Source: Tepidimonas alkaliphilus
GTDB taxonomy: Bacteria; Pseudomonadota; Gammaproteobacteria; Burkholderiales; Burkholderiaceae_C
Reading direction: 5' to 3'
Length of the DNA: 64,000 nt
Assembly (NCBI RefSeq): GCF_007556595.1
Contig: NZ_VJNB01000001.1
Location: 310,001 to 374,000 of the forward strand
The notes below the pieces were generated by a model. It made no database searches and was not told the DNA's origin. It worked only from the letters and a program-made list of their open reading frames with translations. A program made the position numbers and the translations under genes. Positions within the stretch are counted from its first letter, which is position 1, and each line of letters starts with the position of its first letter. This document shows positions 29,803 through 39,854 of the stretch, in pieces.

Positions 29803-32025
29803 GTGAAACACCCACCCAAGCCCATCGTGGCTGAAATTGAAGGCACCGTGGTCGGCCACCGCGACGGTCATGGTTTTGTCGTGCGCGACGACGGGCAGCC
29901 TGACATCTACTTGCCTCCCAACGAAATGCGCGCGGTGCTGCACCGCGACCGCGTGCGCGTGCGCATCATGCGCCTCGACCGGCGCGGCCGCCCCGAGGGG
30001 CGCGTCACCGAAATCCTGGCGCGTCCCTCCACGCCCATCATTGGCCGGCTGCTGCACGAAAACGGCGTATGGCTCGTGGCGCCAGAGGACAAGCGCTACG
30101 GCCAAGATGTGCTGATCCCCAAAGGCGCCACGGGGGCGGCTCGGCCCGGGCAGGTGGTGGTGGTGGAGTTGACCGAGCCGCCGGCGCTGTATGGCCAGCC
30201 CGTGGGACGCGTAACCGAAGTCCTGGGCGACATCAACGACCCCGGCATGGAAATTGAGATCGCCGTGCGCAAATACGGCGTGCCGCACCAATTCTCTGAG
30301 GCAGCTTTGGCGCAGGCTCGGGCGCTGCCGGACAAGGTGCGCGCGGTCGATCGCCGTGGACGGGTGGACTTGACCGACGTGCCGCTGGTGACGATCGACG
30401 GCGAGGATGCGCGCGACTTCGACGACGCCGTCTACTGCGAGCCGGCGCGAGTGGGCCGCGGCAAGGGCTGGCGGTTGCTGGTGGCGATTGCCGACGTCAG
30501 CCACTACGTGCGCAACGGCTCGCCGCTGGACATCGACGCCTACGAGCGCGCCACCAGCGTGTATTTTCCGCGCCGGGTCATCCCGATGCTGCCGGAAAAG
30601 CTCTCCAACGGCCTGTGCTCGCTCAATCCGGGCGTGGATCGGCTGTGCATGGTGTGCGACATGCTGATCGACGCCAAGGGGCTGGTGCAGGCTTACCAGT
30701 TCTATCCGGCGGTGATGCACAGCCACCAGCGCTTTACCTACACCGAGGTGGCCGCCATCCTGCAGAACACGCGCGGCCCCGAGGCGCAGCGCCACGCGCA
30801 CCTGGTGCCGCACCTTCTGAACCTGCACGACGTCTTTCGCGCGCTGCTGCGCGCGCGCGAGGCGCGCGGCGCGGTGGACCTGGAGACGGTGGAGACGCAG
30901 ATCGTCTGCGACGAGGCCGGCCGCATCGAGCGCATCGAGCCCCGCACGCGCAACGACGCGCACCGCCTGATCGAGGAGGCGATGCTGGCGGCCAACGTCT
31001 GCGCCGCGGACTTCATCGCGCGCCATCAGCACCCCTGCCTCTATCGCATCCACGAGCCGCCCTCGGCCGACAAGGTCGAGTTGCTGCGCGAGTATCTGAA
31101 GGCACTCGGGGTGCCCGCCAGCCTGCCCGATGCCCCAGCGCCGCGCGATTTCCAGGCGCTGTCCAAGGCCACGGCCGATCGCCCCGACGCGCCGCAGATC
31201 CACCAGATGCTGCTGCGCTCGATGCAGCAGGCGATGTATTCGCCGCACAACGTGGGCCACTTCGGGCTGGCGTTTGAAGCCTACACCCACTTCACCAGCC
31301 CGATCCGGCGCTATCCCGACCTGCTGGTGCACCGCGTCATCAAGGCGATCCTCAAGGGCGAGCGTTACCACCTGCCGGCGCTGCCGCTGCCGGGCGAAGC
31401 GCAGGCCAAGCTGGCCAAAAAGCTGCACGAACGCGACGCTTCGAAAGCGATGCCGCGCAGCCGGCCATCCCCGGAGGTGCTCGGCTGGGAGGCCGCCGGC
31501 CTGCACTGCAGCGCCAACGAGCGCCGCGCCGATGAGGCCAGCCGCGATGTGGAGGCGTGGCTGAAGTGCCAATTCATGCGCGAGCATTTAGGCGAGGAGT
31601 TCACCGGCACCGTCAGCGCGGTGACGAGCTTCGGCCTGTTCGTTACGCTGGATGCGCTCTATGTGGAGGGCTTGGTGCACATCACGGAGCTTGGGCCGGA
31701 GTATTTTCACTTCGACGAGCGGCGCCAGGAATTGCGCGGCGAGCGCACGGGGACGCGCTACACGCTGGGCGCGCCGGTGCGGGTGCAGGTGAGCCGGGTG
31801 GATCTGGACGGGCGGCGCATTGATTTTCGGCTGGTGCGCCACGATGCGGCGCAGGAGCCGCGTGGTTCGACGCCGGCGCGCCAAGGGCGAGGCCGCGCGC
31901 CGGTCGAGCCGGATGAGCCGCCGGCGCCGATGTCGGCGCGCCCGGCGCGCGGCGGCTCGGCGTCGCGCCAGCGCGGCAAGGCCGCTTCGAGCCCCGCCGC
32001 GCGAGGGCCCACGCCGCGCCGTTAG
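29803..32025 (+). CDS. rnr: Ribonuclease R
   Basis: 3'-to-5' exoribonuclease of the RNB family that degrades structured RNA. It has N-terminal OB/cold-shock domains, the catalytic RNB motif TIDGEDARDFDDAVYCE, and a C-terminal S1 domain (GTVSAVTSFGLFVTLDALYVEGLVHI), then a basic low-complexity tail rich in Arg, Pro and Ala. The start is uncertain: GTG at 29803 (740 residues) or TTG at 29797, neither with a clear ribosome binding site. It lacks the winged-helix N-terminus found in some RNase R proteins. Confidence 0.93.
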   Translation: MKHPPKPIVAEIEGTVVGHRDGHGFVVRDDGQPDIYLPPNEMRAVLHRDRVRVRIMRLDRRGRPEGRVTEILARPSTPIIGRLLHENGVWLVAPEDKRYGQDVLIPKGATGAARPGQVVVVELTEPPALYGQPVGRVTEVLGDINDPGMEIEIAVRKYGVPHQFSEAALAQARALPDKVRAVDRRGRVDLTDVPLVTIDGEDARDFDDAVYCEPARVGRGKGWRLLVAIADVSHYVRNGSPLDIDAYERATSVYFPRRVIPMLPEKLSNGLCSLNPGVDRLCMVCDMLIDAKGLVQAYQFYPAVMHSHQRFTYTEVAAILQNTRGPEAQRHAHLVPHLLNLHDVFRALLRAREARGAVDLETVETQIVCDEAGRIERIEPRTRNDAHRLIEEAMLAANVCAADFIARHQHPCLYRIHEPPSADKVELLREYLKALGVPASLPDAPAPRDFQALSKATADRPDAPQIHQMLLRSMQQAMYSPHNVGHFGLAFEAYTHFTSPIRRYPDLLVHRVIKAILKGERYHLPALPLPGEAQAKLAKKLHERDASKAMPRSRPSPEVLGWEAAGLHCSANERRADEASRDVEAWLKCQFMREHLGEEFTGTVSAVTSFGLFVTLDALYVEGLVHITELGPEYFHFDERRQELRGERTGTRYTLGAPVRVQVSRVDLDGRRIDFRLVRHDAAQEPRGSTPARQGRGRAPVEPDEPPAPMSARPARGGSASRQRGKAASSPAARGPTPRR

Positions 32026-32045
32026 CGCTTACCATCGAGGTTGCC

Positions 32046-32570
32046 ATGCGCATCGCTCTGTTTTTGCTCGACACGCTGTTCTTCTTTTTGGTGGCGGCGG
32101 CGCTCTTGCGCGGCTGGATGAACACGCGCCGGCTGCGCATGACGCAGCAGCCAGGCCCGTTCGTCATCGCCGTCACCGACTGGATCGTGCAGCCGCTGCG
32201 GCGCGCCTTGCCGCGCCGCTGGGCCCAGGCCAACACCGACTGGGGCAGCCTGCTGGCGGCACTGCTGCTGTCGCTGGCCCACGCGGGGCTGTTGGCGCTG
32301 ATGACCGGCCTCGACGATCCGCTTCGCTTGGCCGGGCTGGCGCTGCACTTTCTGCTGCGCACGGGGCTGCAAGGGCTGATGGTGTTGTTGCTGGCCTACG
32401 CGGTGCTGTCCTGGGTGCAGCCGATGGCGCCAGTGCTGGGGCTGCTGGGCCGCCTGCTGGAGCCGCTGCTGACGCCGGTGCGCCGCGTCATTCCCACCGT
32501 CGGCGGGGTCGATTTGTCGGTGCTGGTGCTGCTGATCGGGCTGCAGGTGGCGCTGATGCTGCTGGGCTGA
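32046..32570 (+). CDS. YggT-family membrane protein
   Basis: A 174-residue protein with four to five hydrophobic segments arranged as two YggT repeats. Each repeat has a membrane hairpin followed by a proline-containing amphipathic stretch (WIVQPLRRALP; LEPLLTPVRRVIPTVGGVDLS), the family hallmark. Function is not firmly known; relatives are linked to cell-envelope or osmotic processes. A GAGG ribosome binding site precedes the ATG. It follows rnr by 20 bases and converges on moeA. Confidence 0.85.
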   Translation: MRIALFLLDTLFFFLVAAALLRGWMNTRRLRMTQQPGPFVIAVTDWIVQPLRRALPRRWAQANTDWGSLLAALLLSLAHAGLLALMTGLDDPLRLAGLALHFLLRTGLQGLMVLLLAYAVLSWVQPMAPVLGLLGRLLEPLLTPVRRVIPTVGGVDLSVLVLLIGLQVALMLLG

Positions 32571-32594
32571 TCGCGGCGTGCCGAGCGGCGCGGA

Positions 32595-33878
32595 TCAGAT
32601 CAGCCCCTCGAACATCAGCACATCGACCTCGTCGCCTGGCGCGACGTCGCCCTGGTCGTGGTGCAACACGATCAGGCCGTTGGCCTCCACCATCGAGCGC
32701 AACACGCCCGAGCCCTGCTGGCCGGTGGTGCGCACCTGCAAGCTTCCGTCGGCGGCGCGCGTGACGATGCCGCGCTGGTATTCGGTGCGCCCGGGTTTCT
32801 TGCGCATCGGCTCGGCGCTGCGCGCGCGCAGCGGGATGGGCGCCGCGGCTTGCGCCCCCATCAGCCGCAGCAGCGCCGGCCGCACGAACATCAAGAACGT
32901 CACCATCGCCGCCACCGGGTTGCCCGGCAGGCCAAACAGCAGCGTGGCGCGGCCTTGCCCCTCCAGCTGCCCGACCGCCATCGGCCGGCCCGGCCGCATG
33001 GCGATGCGCCAGAACACGACGTCGCCGAGCCGGCGCATCACCGCCTTGGTGTGGTCGGCCTCGCCCATGCTGACGCCGCCGCTGGTGACGACGGCGTCGG
33101 CCTGCGCCGCCGCCTGCCGCAGCGCCGCCTCCAGCGCCGCGGGGTCGTCGCGCACCACGCCCAGGTCCAGCACCTCCACGCCGAGGCGGCGCAGCAGCGC
33201 GGTCAGCGTGTGGCGGTTGCTGTCGTAAATGGCGCCGGGGCGCCACGGCTCGCCGAGGCTGAGCACCTCGTCGCCGGTGGAAAAGTACGCCACGCGCGCA
33301 CGGCGCGTCACCGTCACCTCCGGCAGGCCGAGGCTGGCCAGCAGCCCCAGCGCCGCCGGCCCCAGGCGCTGCCCGGCGTGCAGCGCGGGCCGGCCGGCGG
33401 CCAGGTCCTCGCCGCGCAGGCGGCGGTGGTCGCCGGGGCGCACCACGCCCGCCGGCACCGTGATCGTGCCGTCGCCGCCGTCGGCCACGAACTCCACCGG
33501 CACCACGGTGTCGCAGCCGGCCGGCATCACGGCGCCGGTCATGATGCGCACGCACGCGCCCGGCGGCACCGGCGCGCCCCAGCCCTGCTGGCCGGCGTAG
33601 CAGGCGCCCAGTACCCGCAGCCGGGTCGGCTCGGCGGGCCGCAGGTCAGCGCCGCGCAGCGCGTAGCCATCCATCGCGGCGTTGTCGTGCGGCGGCACGT
33701 CCATCGGCGACAGCACGTCGCGCGCCAGCACGCGATCCAGCGCCTGCGCCAGCGACACCGTCTCGGTCTGCGCCAGCGGCTGCACCAGCCGCTCCAGGAA
33801 GGCGCCGACGGTGTCGGCAGGCAACGCGTGCGGGTCGTAGCCCTGCAATTCGGCGGCGATCTGCTCCAGCGTCTTCAT
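32595..33878 (-). CDS. moeA: Molybdopterin molybdenumtransferase MoeA
   Basis: Inserts molybdate into adenylylated molybdopterin. The 427-residue protein has the N-terminal MoeA region (DVPPHDNAAMDGYALRG), the MoCF-binding domain with SGGVSMGEADHTK, and the C-terminal domain (LPGNPVAAMVTF precedes it). The start overlaps the mobA stop by four bases. Last gene of the moaA-mobA-moeA operon. Confidence 0.95.
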   Translation of the reverse strand: MKTLEQIAAELQGYDPHALPADTVGAFLERLVQPLAQTETVSLAQALDRVLARDVLSPMDVPPHDNAAMDGYALRGADLRPAEPTRLRVLGACYAGQQGWGAPVPPGACVRIMTGAVMPAGCDTVVPVEFVADGGDGTITVPAGVVRPGDHRRLRGEDLAAGRPALHAGQRLGPAALGLLASLGLPEVTVTRRARVAYFSTGDEVLSLGEPWRPGAIYDSNRHTLTALLRRLGVEVLDLGVVRDDPAALEAALRQAAAQADAVVTSGGVSMGEADHTKAVMRRLGDVVFWRIAMRPGRPMAVGQLEGQGRATLLFGLPGNPVAAMVTFLMFVRPALLRLMGAQAAAPIPLRARSAEPMRKKPGRTEYQRGIVTRAADGSLQVRTTGQQGSGVLRSMVEANGLIVLHHDQGDVAPGDEVDVLMFEGLI

Positions 33879-34558
33879 CGCGCGGGGGAGGGGACGGCGC
33901 CGGCGGTCTCCAGCGCCTGCAACTCGGACAGGGTGTTGATGTTGGCAAACGCCATGGGGTCGTCGTCCGGACGGTCGAACGGTACGACGACGCAGCGCTG
34001 CCGCGCCGTCCAGGCGTCGATCTTGCGCCCGCCGCTCTGCAGAAAGGCCTGCAGGTCGTCGAGCCGGTGCGCGCCGATCAGCGCGAACACCGGCTGCGGG
34101 CGCGGTGCGCCGCCGTCCTGCGGCGCGGCGGCCAGCGCGACGTCGGCCTGCGCCGCGGTGACGGCTTGCGCGAGCCGCTCAGCCAGATCGAGCGGCAGCA
34201 GCGGCGAGTCGCACGGCACCGTCAGCACCCAGGGCGTGGCGGCGTGCACGAGGCCGGTCAACATGCCGGCCAGCGGCCCGGCTGAGCCGTCCACCACGTC
34301 CGGCCACACCGGCACGCCCAGCGCCTCGTAGGCGGCCAGGTGCCGGTTGGCGTTGATCAGGCAGGGGCCGATCCAGCCGCCGCGCTGGCGCTGCAGCCGC
34401 AGCAGCGCGTGCAGCGCCAGCGGCGCGCCGCGGAAGGTCTGCAGGCCCTTGTCGATGCCGCCCATGCGTCGGCCTTGCCCGCCGGCCAGCACCACGCCGG
34501 TGACGCCGCCCGGGACGGGGGCGCTCCAGTGCGGGTGCGGGGCCAGCGCGGCGGTCAT
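33875..34558 (-). CDS. mobA: Molybdenum cofactor guanylyltransferase MobA
   Basis: Attaches GMP to molybdenum cofactor to form the guanine dinucleotide form used by DMSO-reductase-family enzymes. The 227-residue protein has the nucleotide-binding LAGGQGRRMGGIDKGL motif and later VPCDSPLLP. The frame runs on upstream inside moaA, but the ATG at 34558, five bases after the moaA stop, is the natural start. It overlaps moeA by four bases. Confidence 0.92.
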   Translation of the reverse strand: MTAALAPHPHWSAPVPGGVTGVVLAGGQGRRMGGIDKGLQTFRGAPLALHALLRLQRQRGGWIGPCLINANRHLAAYEALGVPVWPDVVDGSAGPLAGMLTGLVHAATPWVLTVPCDSPLLPLDLAERLAQAVTAAQADVALAAAPQDGGAPRPQPVFALIGAHRLDDLQAFLQSGGRKIDAWTARQRCVVVPFDRPDDDPMAFANINTLSELQALETAGAVPSPAR

Positions 34559-34563
34559 GCGCG

Positions 34564-35700
34564 TCAGCCCCCGATGTAGCTCATCTCGATGCGCCGCGCG
34601 GCGCGGCGCATCTCCGCTGGCAGCGAGGCGCGGATTTCGGAGTAGCGGTCGGCGCGCTGGCTCCAGATGGCGGCCAGCGACGCGGCGATCTCGGCGTCGC
34701 TGGCGCCGCCGCGCAGCAACGCGCGCAGGTCGTAGCCGCGCTCGGCGAACAGGCACAGGTAAAGGCGTCCCTCGGTGGACAGGCGCACGCGGTTGCAGTC
34801 GCGGCAGAACGCCTGCGTGACACTGCTGATGAAGCCGACTTCGCCCAGCGCCGGGTCGTGGCGGCCGTCGGCGCCGGCGTAGCCCCAGCGCTCGGCGGTT
34901 TCGCCGGGGCTGAGCGGCTTGAGCGGCACCAACGGGAACACTTGCTGCAGCCGCTGGCGCACTTCGGCGCTGGGCAGCACCTCGTCCATGCACCAGCCGT
35001 TGGAGCTGCCGACGTCCATGTACTCGATGAAGCGCAGCACGATGCCGCTGCCGCGGAAGTGGCGCGCCATCGGCACGATCTGGTCGTCGTTGGTGCCGCG
35101 CTTGACCACCATGTTGACCTTGATCGGCGCCAGGCCCGCCTCCTGCGCGGCGGCGATGCCGTCCAGCACGTCGGCCACCGGGAAGCCGACGTCGTTCATG
35201 CGCTGGAACACCGCGTCGTCCAGCGCGTCGAGGCTCACCGTCACGCGCTGCAGGCCGGCGTCGCGCAGCGCGCGCGCCTTGCGCTTGAGCAGGCTGCCGT
35301 TGGTGGTCAGCGTCAGCTCCGGCGCCGTGCCGTCCACCGTGCGCAGCGTGGCCAGCATTTCGATCAAGCGTTCGATGTCCTTGCGCAGCAGCGGCTCGCC
35401 GCCGGTCAGGCGGATCTTGCGCACGCCGTGCGCCAGAAACAGCCGCGCCAGCCGGGTGATCTCCTCAAACGTTAGCAAATCCGCATGCCGCAAGTAGGGA
35501 TAGTCTTTGCCGAACACTTCCTTTGGCATGCAGTAGGCGCAGCGGAAGTTGCAGCGGTCGGTGACGCTGATGCGCAGGTCGCGCAATGGCCGCTGCAGCG
35601 CGTCCTGCAAATGTCCGGCCGGCGACATCGTCGCCTCAGGGCGGGGGGCGGCCAAGACACGGGCACGGGAGTCGTAAAGGGGAATGACACGCTCGGCCAT
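34564..35700 (-). CDS. moaA: GTP 3',8-cyclase MoaA
   Basis: Radical-SAM enzyme for the first step of molybdenum cofactor synthesis. The N-terminal cluster motif CNFRCAYC holds Cys50, Cys54 and Cys57. The C-terminal cluster is [18 protein letters not shown], and the protein ends with the essential Gly-Gly. At 378 residues the length is standard. GATAAT on the same strand lies 10 bases upstream of the ATG (TAATCT at eight), suggesting a very short leader. First gene of moaA-mobA-moeA. Confidence 0.96.
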   Translation of the reverse strand: MAERVIPLYDSRARVLAAPRPEATMSPAGHLQDALQRPLRDLRISVTDRCNFRCAYCMPKEVFGKDYPYLRHADLLTFEEITRLARLFLAHGVRKIRLTGGEPLLRKDIERLIEMLATLRTVDGTAPELTLTTNGSLLKRKARALRDAGLQRVTVSLDALDDAVFQRMNDVGFPVADVLDGIAAAQEAGLAPIKVNMVVKRGTNDDQIVPMARHFRGSGIVLRFIEYMDVGSSNGWCMDEVLPSAEVRQRLQQVFPLVPLKPLSPGETAERWGYAGADGRHDPALGEVGFISSVTQAFCRDCNRVRLSTEGRLYLCLFAERGYDLRALLRGGASDAEIAASLAAIWSQRADRYSEIRASLPAEMRRAARRIEMSYIGG

Positions 35701-35780
35701 GGTGCGCTAGATTATCGTCGTGCAGGGGCGATGCCGCGGTTAGGGTTATCGCGGCGCGGAGTGCCCCTAAGGAGCAGGCC

Positions 35781-36314
35781 ATGGCTCTCCAACGGCGTCA
35801 ATGGATCACAGGCTCTCTCTTGCTTGCCGTGGGCGCGGCGCGCACATGGGCGCAGCCCGCGGATGCAGCTGCTGCCGAGGCCAAAGCGCCGCCGTTGCCG
35901 CCGCTGGGTGCGCCGTGGACGGTGCCAGCCATGGACTTGCTCGATGGCGGTCGCTTTGAACCTGCACAGGCTGATGGGCAGCTGTTGGTGCTCTACTGGT
36001 GGGCCAGCACCTGCCCGTTTTGCGCGGCGACCACGCCGCACTTGAATGCGTTCTGGCAGCGCCATCGCCAGCAGCCTGGCTGGCAGTTGCTCACGCTGTC
36101 GATCGACCGCACGCGCGAGGCGGCGCAGCGTTACCTGCAGCAGCGCGGCTATGCTTTCCCTTGTGTCTGGGTGACGCCGCAAGTGCAGCGCGCCATGCCC
36201 AAGCCCAAAGGCTTGCCGGTGACGCTGGTGCGGGGGCGCGACGGGCGCATCCTGATGGCCGAGCGCGGGCAGCTGTTCAAAGAAGACATCGACGCCATCG
36301 CGCAGTGGCTGTAA
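35781..36314 (+). CDS. TlpA-like periplasmic thiol-disulfide protein
   Basis: A 177-residue precursor with an N-terminal signal segment (ITGSLLLAVGAARTWAQ) and a thioredoxin-fold domain carrying CPFC in YWWASTCPFCAATTPHL. The cis-proline region KGLPVTLVRG and the final helix match TlpA/ResA-like reductases. Likely acts in periplasmic thiol maintenance or cytochrome/oxidase maturation; the partner is unknown. AAGGAG precedes the ATG at a normal distance. Divergent from moaA. Confidence 0.85.
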   Translation: MALQRRQWITGSLLLAVGAARTWAQPADAAAAEAKAPPLPPLGAPWTVPAMDLLDGGRFEPAQADGQLLVLYWWASTCPFCAATTPHLNAFWQRHRQQPGWQLLTLSIDRTREAAQRYLQQRGYAFPCVWVTPQVQRAMPKPKGLPVTLVRGRDGRILMAERGQLFKEDIDAIAQWL

Positions 36315-36365
36315 GCGGTCGGACAGCTCCCAGGCCGTGGCGGCAGCCGCGGCAGCGCGACCGCC

Positions 36366-36400
36366 TACAATCCAGCCGTGCCCATCCTTGCGTGATGGGC
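36366..36400 (+). promoter_or_regulatory. ppa promoter -10 and 5' hairpin
   Basis: TACAAT at 36366-36371 is followed eight bases later by a 7-bp hairpin (GCCCATC, seven-base loop, GATGGGC; 36380-36400). The transcript would begin at this stem-loop, which could protect the 5' end of the ppa mRNA. There is no U run, so it is not a terminator. Inference from sequence only. Confidence 0.4.
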
Positions 36401-36485
36401 GGTCTTGCGGGGCTGCGCTGATGCTTCTGTCTGTCTGCGCGCGCCCTCAACCGATGGATCCATCCAACTTCCAAGGTGCAGCATC

Positions 36486-37028
36486 ATGTCGTTCGATCTC
36501 GTCCCCCCTGGCTCCCGGTGCCCCGACGCGTTCAACGTGGTGATCGAAATCTCCATGAATGGCGCGCCCATCAAGTTTGAAGTGGACAAGGCTTCGGGCG
36601 CGATCTTCGTCGATCGCTTCATGAGCACGGCGATGCACTACCCCACCAATTACGGCTACGTGCCGCAGACCCTCTCGGGCGACGGCGATCCGGTCGATGT
36701 GCTGGTGGTCACGCCGGTGCCGCTGCCGCCCGGGGTGGTGGTGCCGTGCCGGGCGCTGGGCATGCTGAAGATGGAGGACGAAAGCGGCGTCGATGCCAAG
36801 GTGTTGGCGGTGCCGACCGAGAAAATCTGCCCGCAATACAGCCACATCCAGCGCCTGGAGGATTTGGGCGGGGCCTTGCTGAAGACCATCGAGCATTTCT
36901 TTGAGCATTACAAAGACCTGGAGCCGGGCAAGTGGGTCAAGGTGCTGGGCTGGGCTTCGGTGGAAGAAGCGCGGCAGGAAGTAGCCTCAGGCGTGGCCCA
37001 ATACCAAGCCAAGCGCGCCGCCCAATGA
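36486..37028 (+). CDS. ppa: Inorganic pyrophosphatase
   Basis: Cytoplasmic family I enzyme that hydrolyses pyrophosphate and pulls biosynthetic reactions forward. The 180-residue protein has the metal-binding motif DGDPVD (Asp66, Asp68, Asp71; E. coli 65, 67, 70), plus [13 protein letters not shown]. The frame opens 27 codons upstream but MSFDLVPPG matches the family N-terminus. Confidence 0.96.
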   Translation: MSFDLVPPGSRCPDAFNVVIEISMNGAPIKFEVDKASGAIFVDRFMSTAMHYPTNYGYVPQTLSGDGDPVDVLVVTPVPLPPGVVVPCRALGMLKMEDESGVDAKVLAVPTEKICPQYSHIQRLEDLGGALLKTIEHFFEHYKDLEPGKWVKVLGWASVEEARQEVASGVAQYQAKRAAQ

Positions 37029-37089
37029 GGGCGCGGCGGTCGGGGTTCGGGGCTTGCGGCGCCCCTCGGAGAGTGCTTGAGGAAAGCCC

Positions 37090-38772
37090 ATGGGGCTAAA
37101 GATCGCGGCGGCGCAGCTCAACCTGGTGGTGGGCGATCTGGTTGGCAATACCCGTCGCCTGGTTGAATCGGCGCAGGCGGCCTACGCTGCGGGCGCGCGC
37201 GTGCTGCTGACGCCGGAGCTGGCGATCTGCGGCTACCCCGCTGAGGACTGGCTGCTGCGGCCCAGTTTTGTGGCCGATTGCGAAGCCGCCGTGCGCGAGC
37301 TGGCTCGCTGCACGGCCTCGTTGCGCGGCTTGCACATGGTCGTGGGGCATCCTTGGCTTGCGCCAGCGCAGGATTCCGGCGGCTGCGCCCGCGCCTTCGG
37401 CGCCATCAGCTTCAACGCCGCCAGCGTTTTGCACGAAGGCGCTGTGACGCACCGCTACGCCAAGCGCGAGCTGCCGAACTATCAGGTGTTCGACGAGCGG
37501 CGCTACTTCATGCCGGGCCAGTCGCCTTGCGTGTTCGACGTGCACGACGGGACGCGGCGCTGGCGTCTCGGTCTGTTGATCTGCGAAGACGCTTGGTCGG
37601 CGCGCTGTGCCGTGGAGACCGCCGCTGCGGGAGCCGAGGCGCTGTGCGTGCTCAATGCCTCTCCCTACCACCGCGGCAAGGGGCGCGAACGCGAGGCCGT
37701 CATGCGCGCGCGGGTGGCCGAAACTGGACTTCCGCTGGTGTATGCCCATCTGGTCGGCGGGCAAGATGAGCTGGTGTTTGATGGCGGCAGCTTCGCGCTC
37801 GACGCGCAGGGGCGGCTGGCGGCCCGCGCGCCCGCGTTTGTGCAGGCTTGCTTGGAAGTCGAGCTGAGCGAGGGCGGCGCGGTGCATGGTCGCATCGCCC
37901 CTGCCAGCAGCCCTGAGCACGAGTTGTGGAGCGCGCTGGTGCTGGGCACCCGTGACTACATCGAGAAAAACGGGTTTCCGGGCGCCATCGTCGGCTTGTC
38001 TGGCGGGGTGGACTCGGCGCTGGTGCTGGCGATTGCGGTCGATGCGCTGGGGCCGCAGCGCGTGCGCGCGGTGATGATGCCTTCGCCTTACACGGCCGAA
38101 ATTTCGTGGCTGGACGCGCGCGAAATGGCCGCGCGGCTCGGCGTGCGCTACGACGAGATCCCGATCGGGCCGCTGTTCGACGGCTATCTGGCGCAGCTGG
38201 CGCCGCTGCTGGAAGGCCGCCCGCCCGACACCACCGAGGAAAACCTGCAAGCGCGCATCCGCGGCACGCTGCTGATGGCGCTGTCCAACAAGTTCGGCGA
38301 TGTGGTGCTGACCACCGGCAACAAAAGCGAACTGGCCACCGGCTACTGCACGCTCTACGGCGACATGGCCGGCGGCTTTGCGGTCATCAAAGATCTGACC
38401 AAGACCTGGGTGTGGCGCCTGGCGCGTTGGCGCAACGCGCACGACCCATTCGGGCGCGGCGCGCAGCCGATTCCCGAGCGCATCATCACGCGCGCGCCCA
38501 GCGCCGAACTGCGCCCAGGGCAGACCGACCAAGACAGCTTGCCGCCTTACGAGGTGCTGGACGCGATTGTGGAGCGCTACGTCGAGCGCGATGAGTCGCT
38601 GGAAGCGATCGTGGCCGACGGGTTTGACCGCGCCACGGTGGAGCGGGTGGTGCGCCTGATTCGCCTCAATGAATACAAGCGCCGCCAGGCGCCGGTGGGC
38701 CTGCGCGTGACGCCGCGCGCGTTTGGCCGGGATTGGCGCTATCCCATCACGCACCGTCGCCACCCCGGGTGA
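37090..38772 (+). CDS. nadE: Glutamine-dependent NAD+ synthetase
   Basis: Last step of NAD synthesis. The N-terminal nitrilase-like glutaminase domain has Glu (LTPELAICGYP), Lys (YAKRELPNYQVFD) and Cys (LLICEDAW). The C-terminal synthetase domain has the PPi loop GLSGGVDSALVLAI and GNKSELATGY. The 560-residue two-domain form can use glutamine directly. GAGGAAAG precedes the ATG. glnB follows, the usual Burkholderiales neighbour. Confidence 0.96.
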   Translation: MGLKIAAAQLNLVVGDLVGNTRRLVESAQAAYAAGARVLLTPELAICGYPAEDWLLRPSFVADCEAAVRELARCTASLRGLHMVVGHPWLAPAQDSGGCARAFGAISFNAASVLHEGAVTHRYAKRELPNYQVFDERRYFMPGQSPCVFDVHDGTRRWRLGLLICEDAWSARCAVETAAAGAEALCVLNASPYHRGKGREREAVMRARVAETGLPLVYAHLVGGQDELVFDGGSFALDAQGRLAARAPAFVQACLEVELSEGGAVHGRIAPASSPEHELWSALVLGTRDYIEKNGFPGAIVGLSGGVDSALVLAIAVDALGPQRVRAVMMPSPYTAEISWLDAREMAARLGVRYDEIPIGPLFDGYLAQLAPLLEGRPPDTTEENLQARIRGTLLMALSNKFGDVVLTTGNKSELATGYCTLYGDMAGGFAVIKDLTKTWVWRLARWRNAHDPFGRGAQPIPERIITRAPSAELRPGQTDQDSLPPYEVLDAIVERYVERDESLEAIVADGFDRATVERVVRLIRLNEYKRRQAPVGLRVTPRAFGRDWRYPITHRRHPG

Positions 38773-38838
38773 GGGCGTTGCCCAAATCCCTTGGGGATCG
38801 GAGTCTGTGCCGACCCCGGTATCATTGCAGCGTGATGA

Positions 38839-39246
<408 letters not shown>

Positions 39247-39263
39247 CAGACAGTTTGCCCGCT

Positions 39264-39854
39264 TTAAATGGCGCGCAGATCGGCGGCATCGACCCAGCCT
39301 GCGGCTTGCACCAACCGCGGCAGCAATGTTTCGGGGTGGTCGCCCACATCCACCAGCGCCAGCTGCTCCTCGCCGACGAAGCCCGCCGCGTGCGTCTGCC
39401 GCAGAAAGGCCAGCAGCCCGTCCCAATAACCGTTGGCGTTGAGCACGCCGATCGGCTTGGCGTGGTAGCCGAGCTGGCGCCAGGTCCAGACCTCAAACAG
39501 CTCCTCCAGCGTGCCTAGCCCCCCGGGCAGCGCCAGAAACGCGTCGGCGCGCTCGGCCATCAGGCGCTTGCGCTCATGCATGCTGGCCACCACATGCAGC
39601 TCGGTGCAGTCGTGCTTGGCGAACTCGCGCGCCACCAAGCTTTGCGGGATCACCCCAACGACGCGCCCGCCAGCGGCCAGCGTCGCGCTGGCGACCGCCC
39701 CCATCAGCCCGGCGTTGCCGCCGCCATAGACCAACTGGCCGCCGTGGCGTCCGATCCAGTGGCCGACCTGTTCGGCCAACTGCGCGTAGCAAGGCTCCGC
39801 GCCCAGGCGCGAGCCGCAATAAACGCACAGCGAAAACGCCGGGGCGGCGGTCAT
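39264..39854 (-). CDS. LOG-family (TIGR00730) nucleotide phosphoribohydrolase
   Basis: A 196-residue Rossmann-fold protein of the LOG (lysine decarboxylase-like) family, which cleaves nucleoside 5'-monophosphates, including cytokinin ribotides, to free base. It has the signature LPGGLGTLEELFEVWTW and the N-terminal FSLCVYCGSRLG. The bacterial role is often general nucleotide salvage or stress. The start overlaps the upstream RDD gene stop by four bases (ATGA), so the two are co-transcribed. Confidence 0.88.
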   Translation of the reverse strand: MTAAPAFSLCVYCGSRLGAEPCYAQLAEQVGHWIGRHGGQLVYGGGNAGLMGAVASATLAAGGRVVGVIPQSLVAREFAKHDCTELHVVASMHERKRLMAERADAFLALPGGLGTLEELFEVWTWRQLGYHAKPIGVLNANGYWDGLLAFLRQTHAAGFVGEEQLALVDVGDHPETLLPRLVQAAGWVDAADLRAI

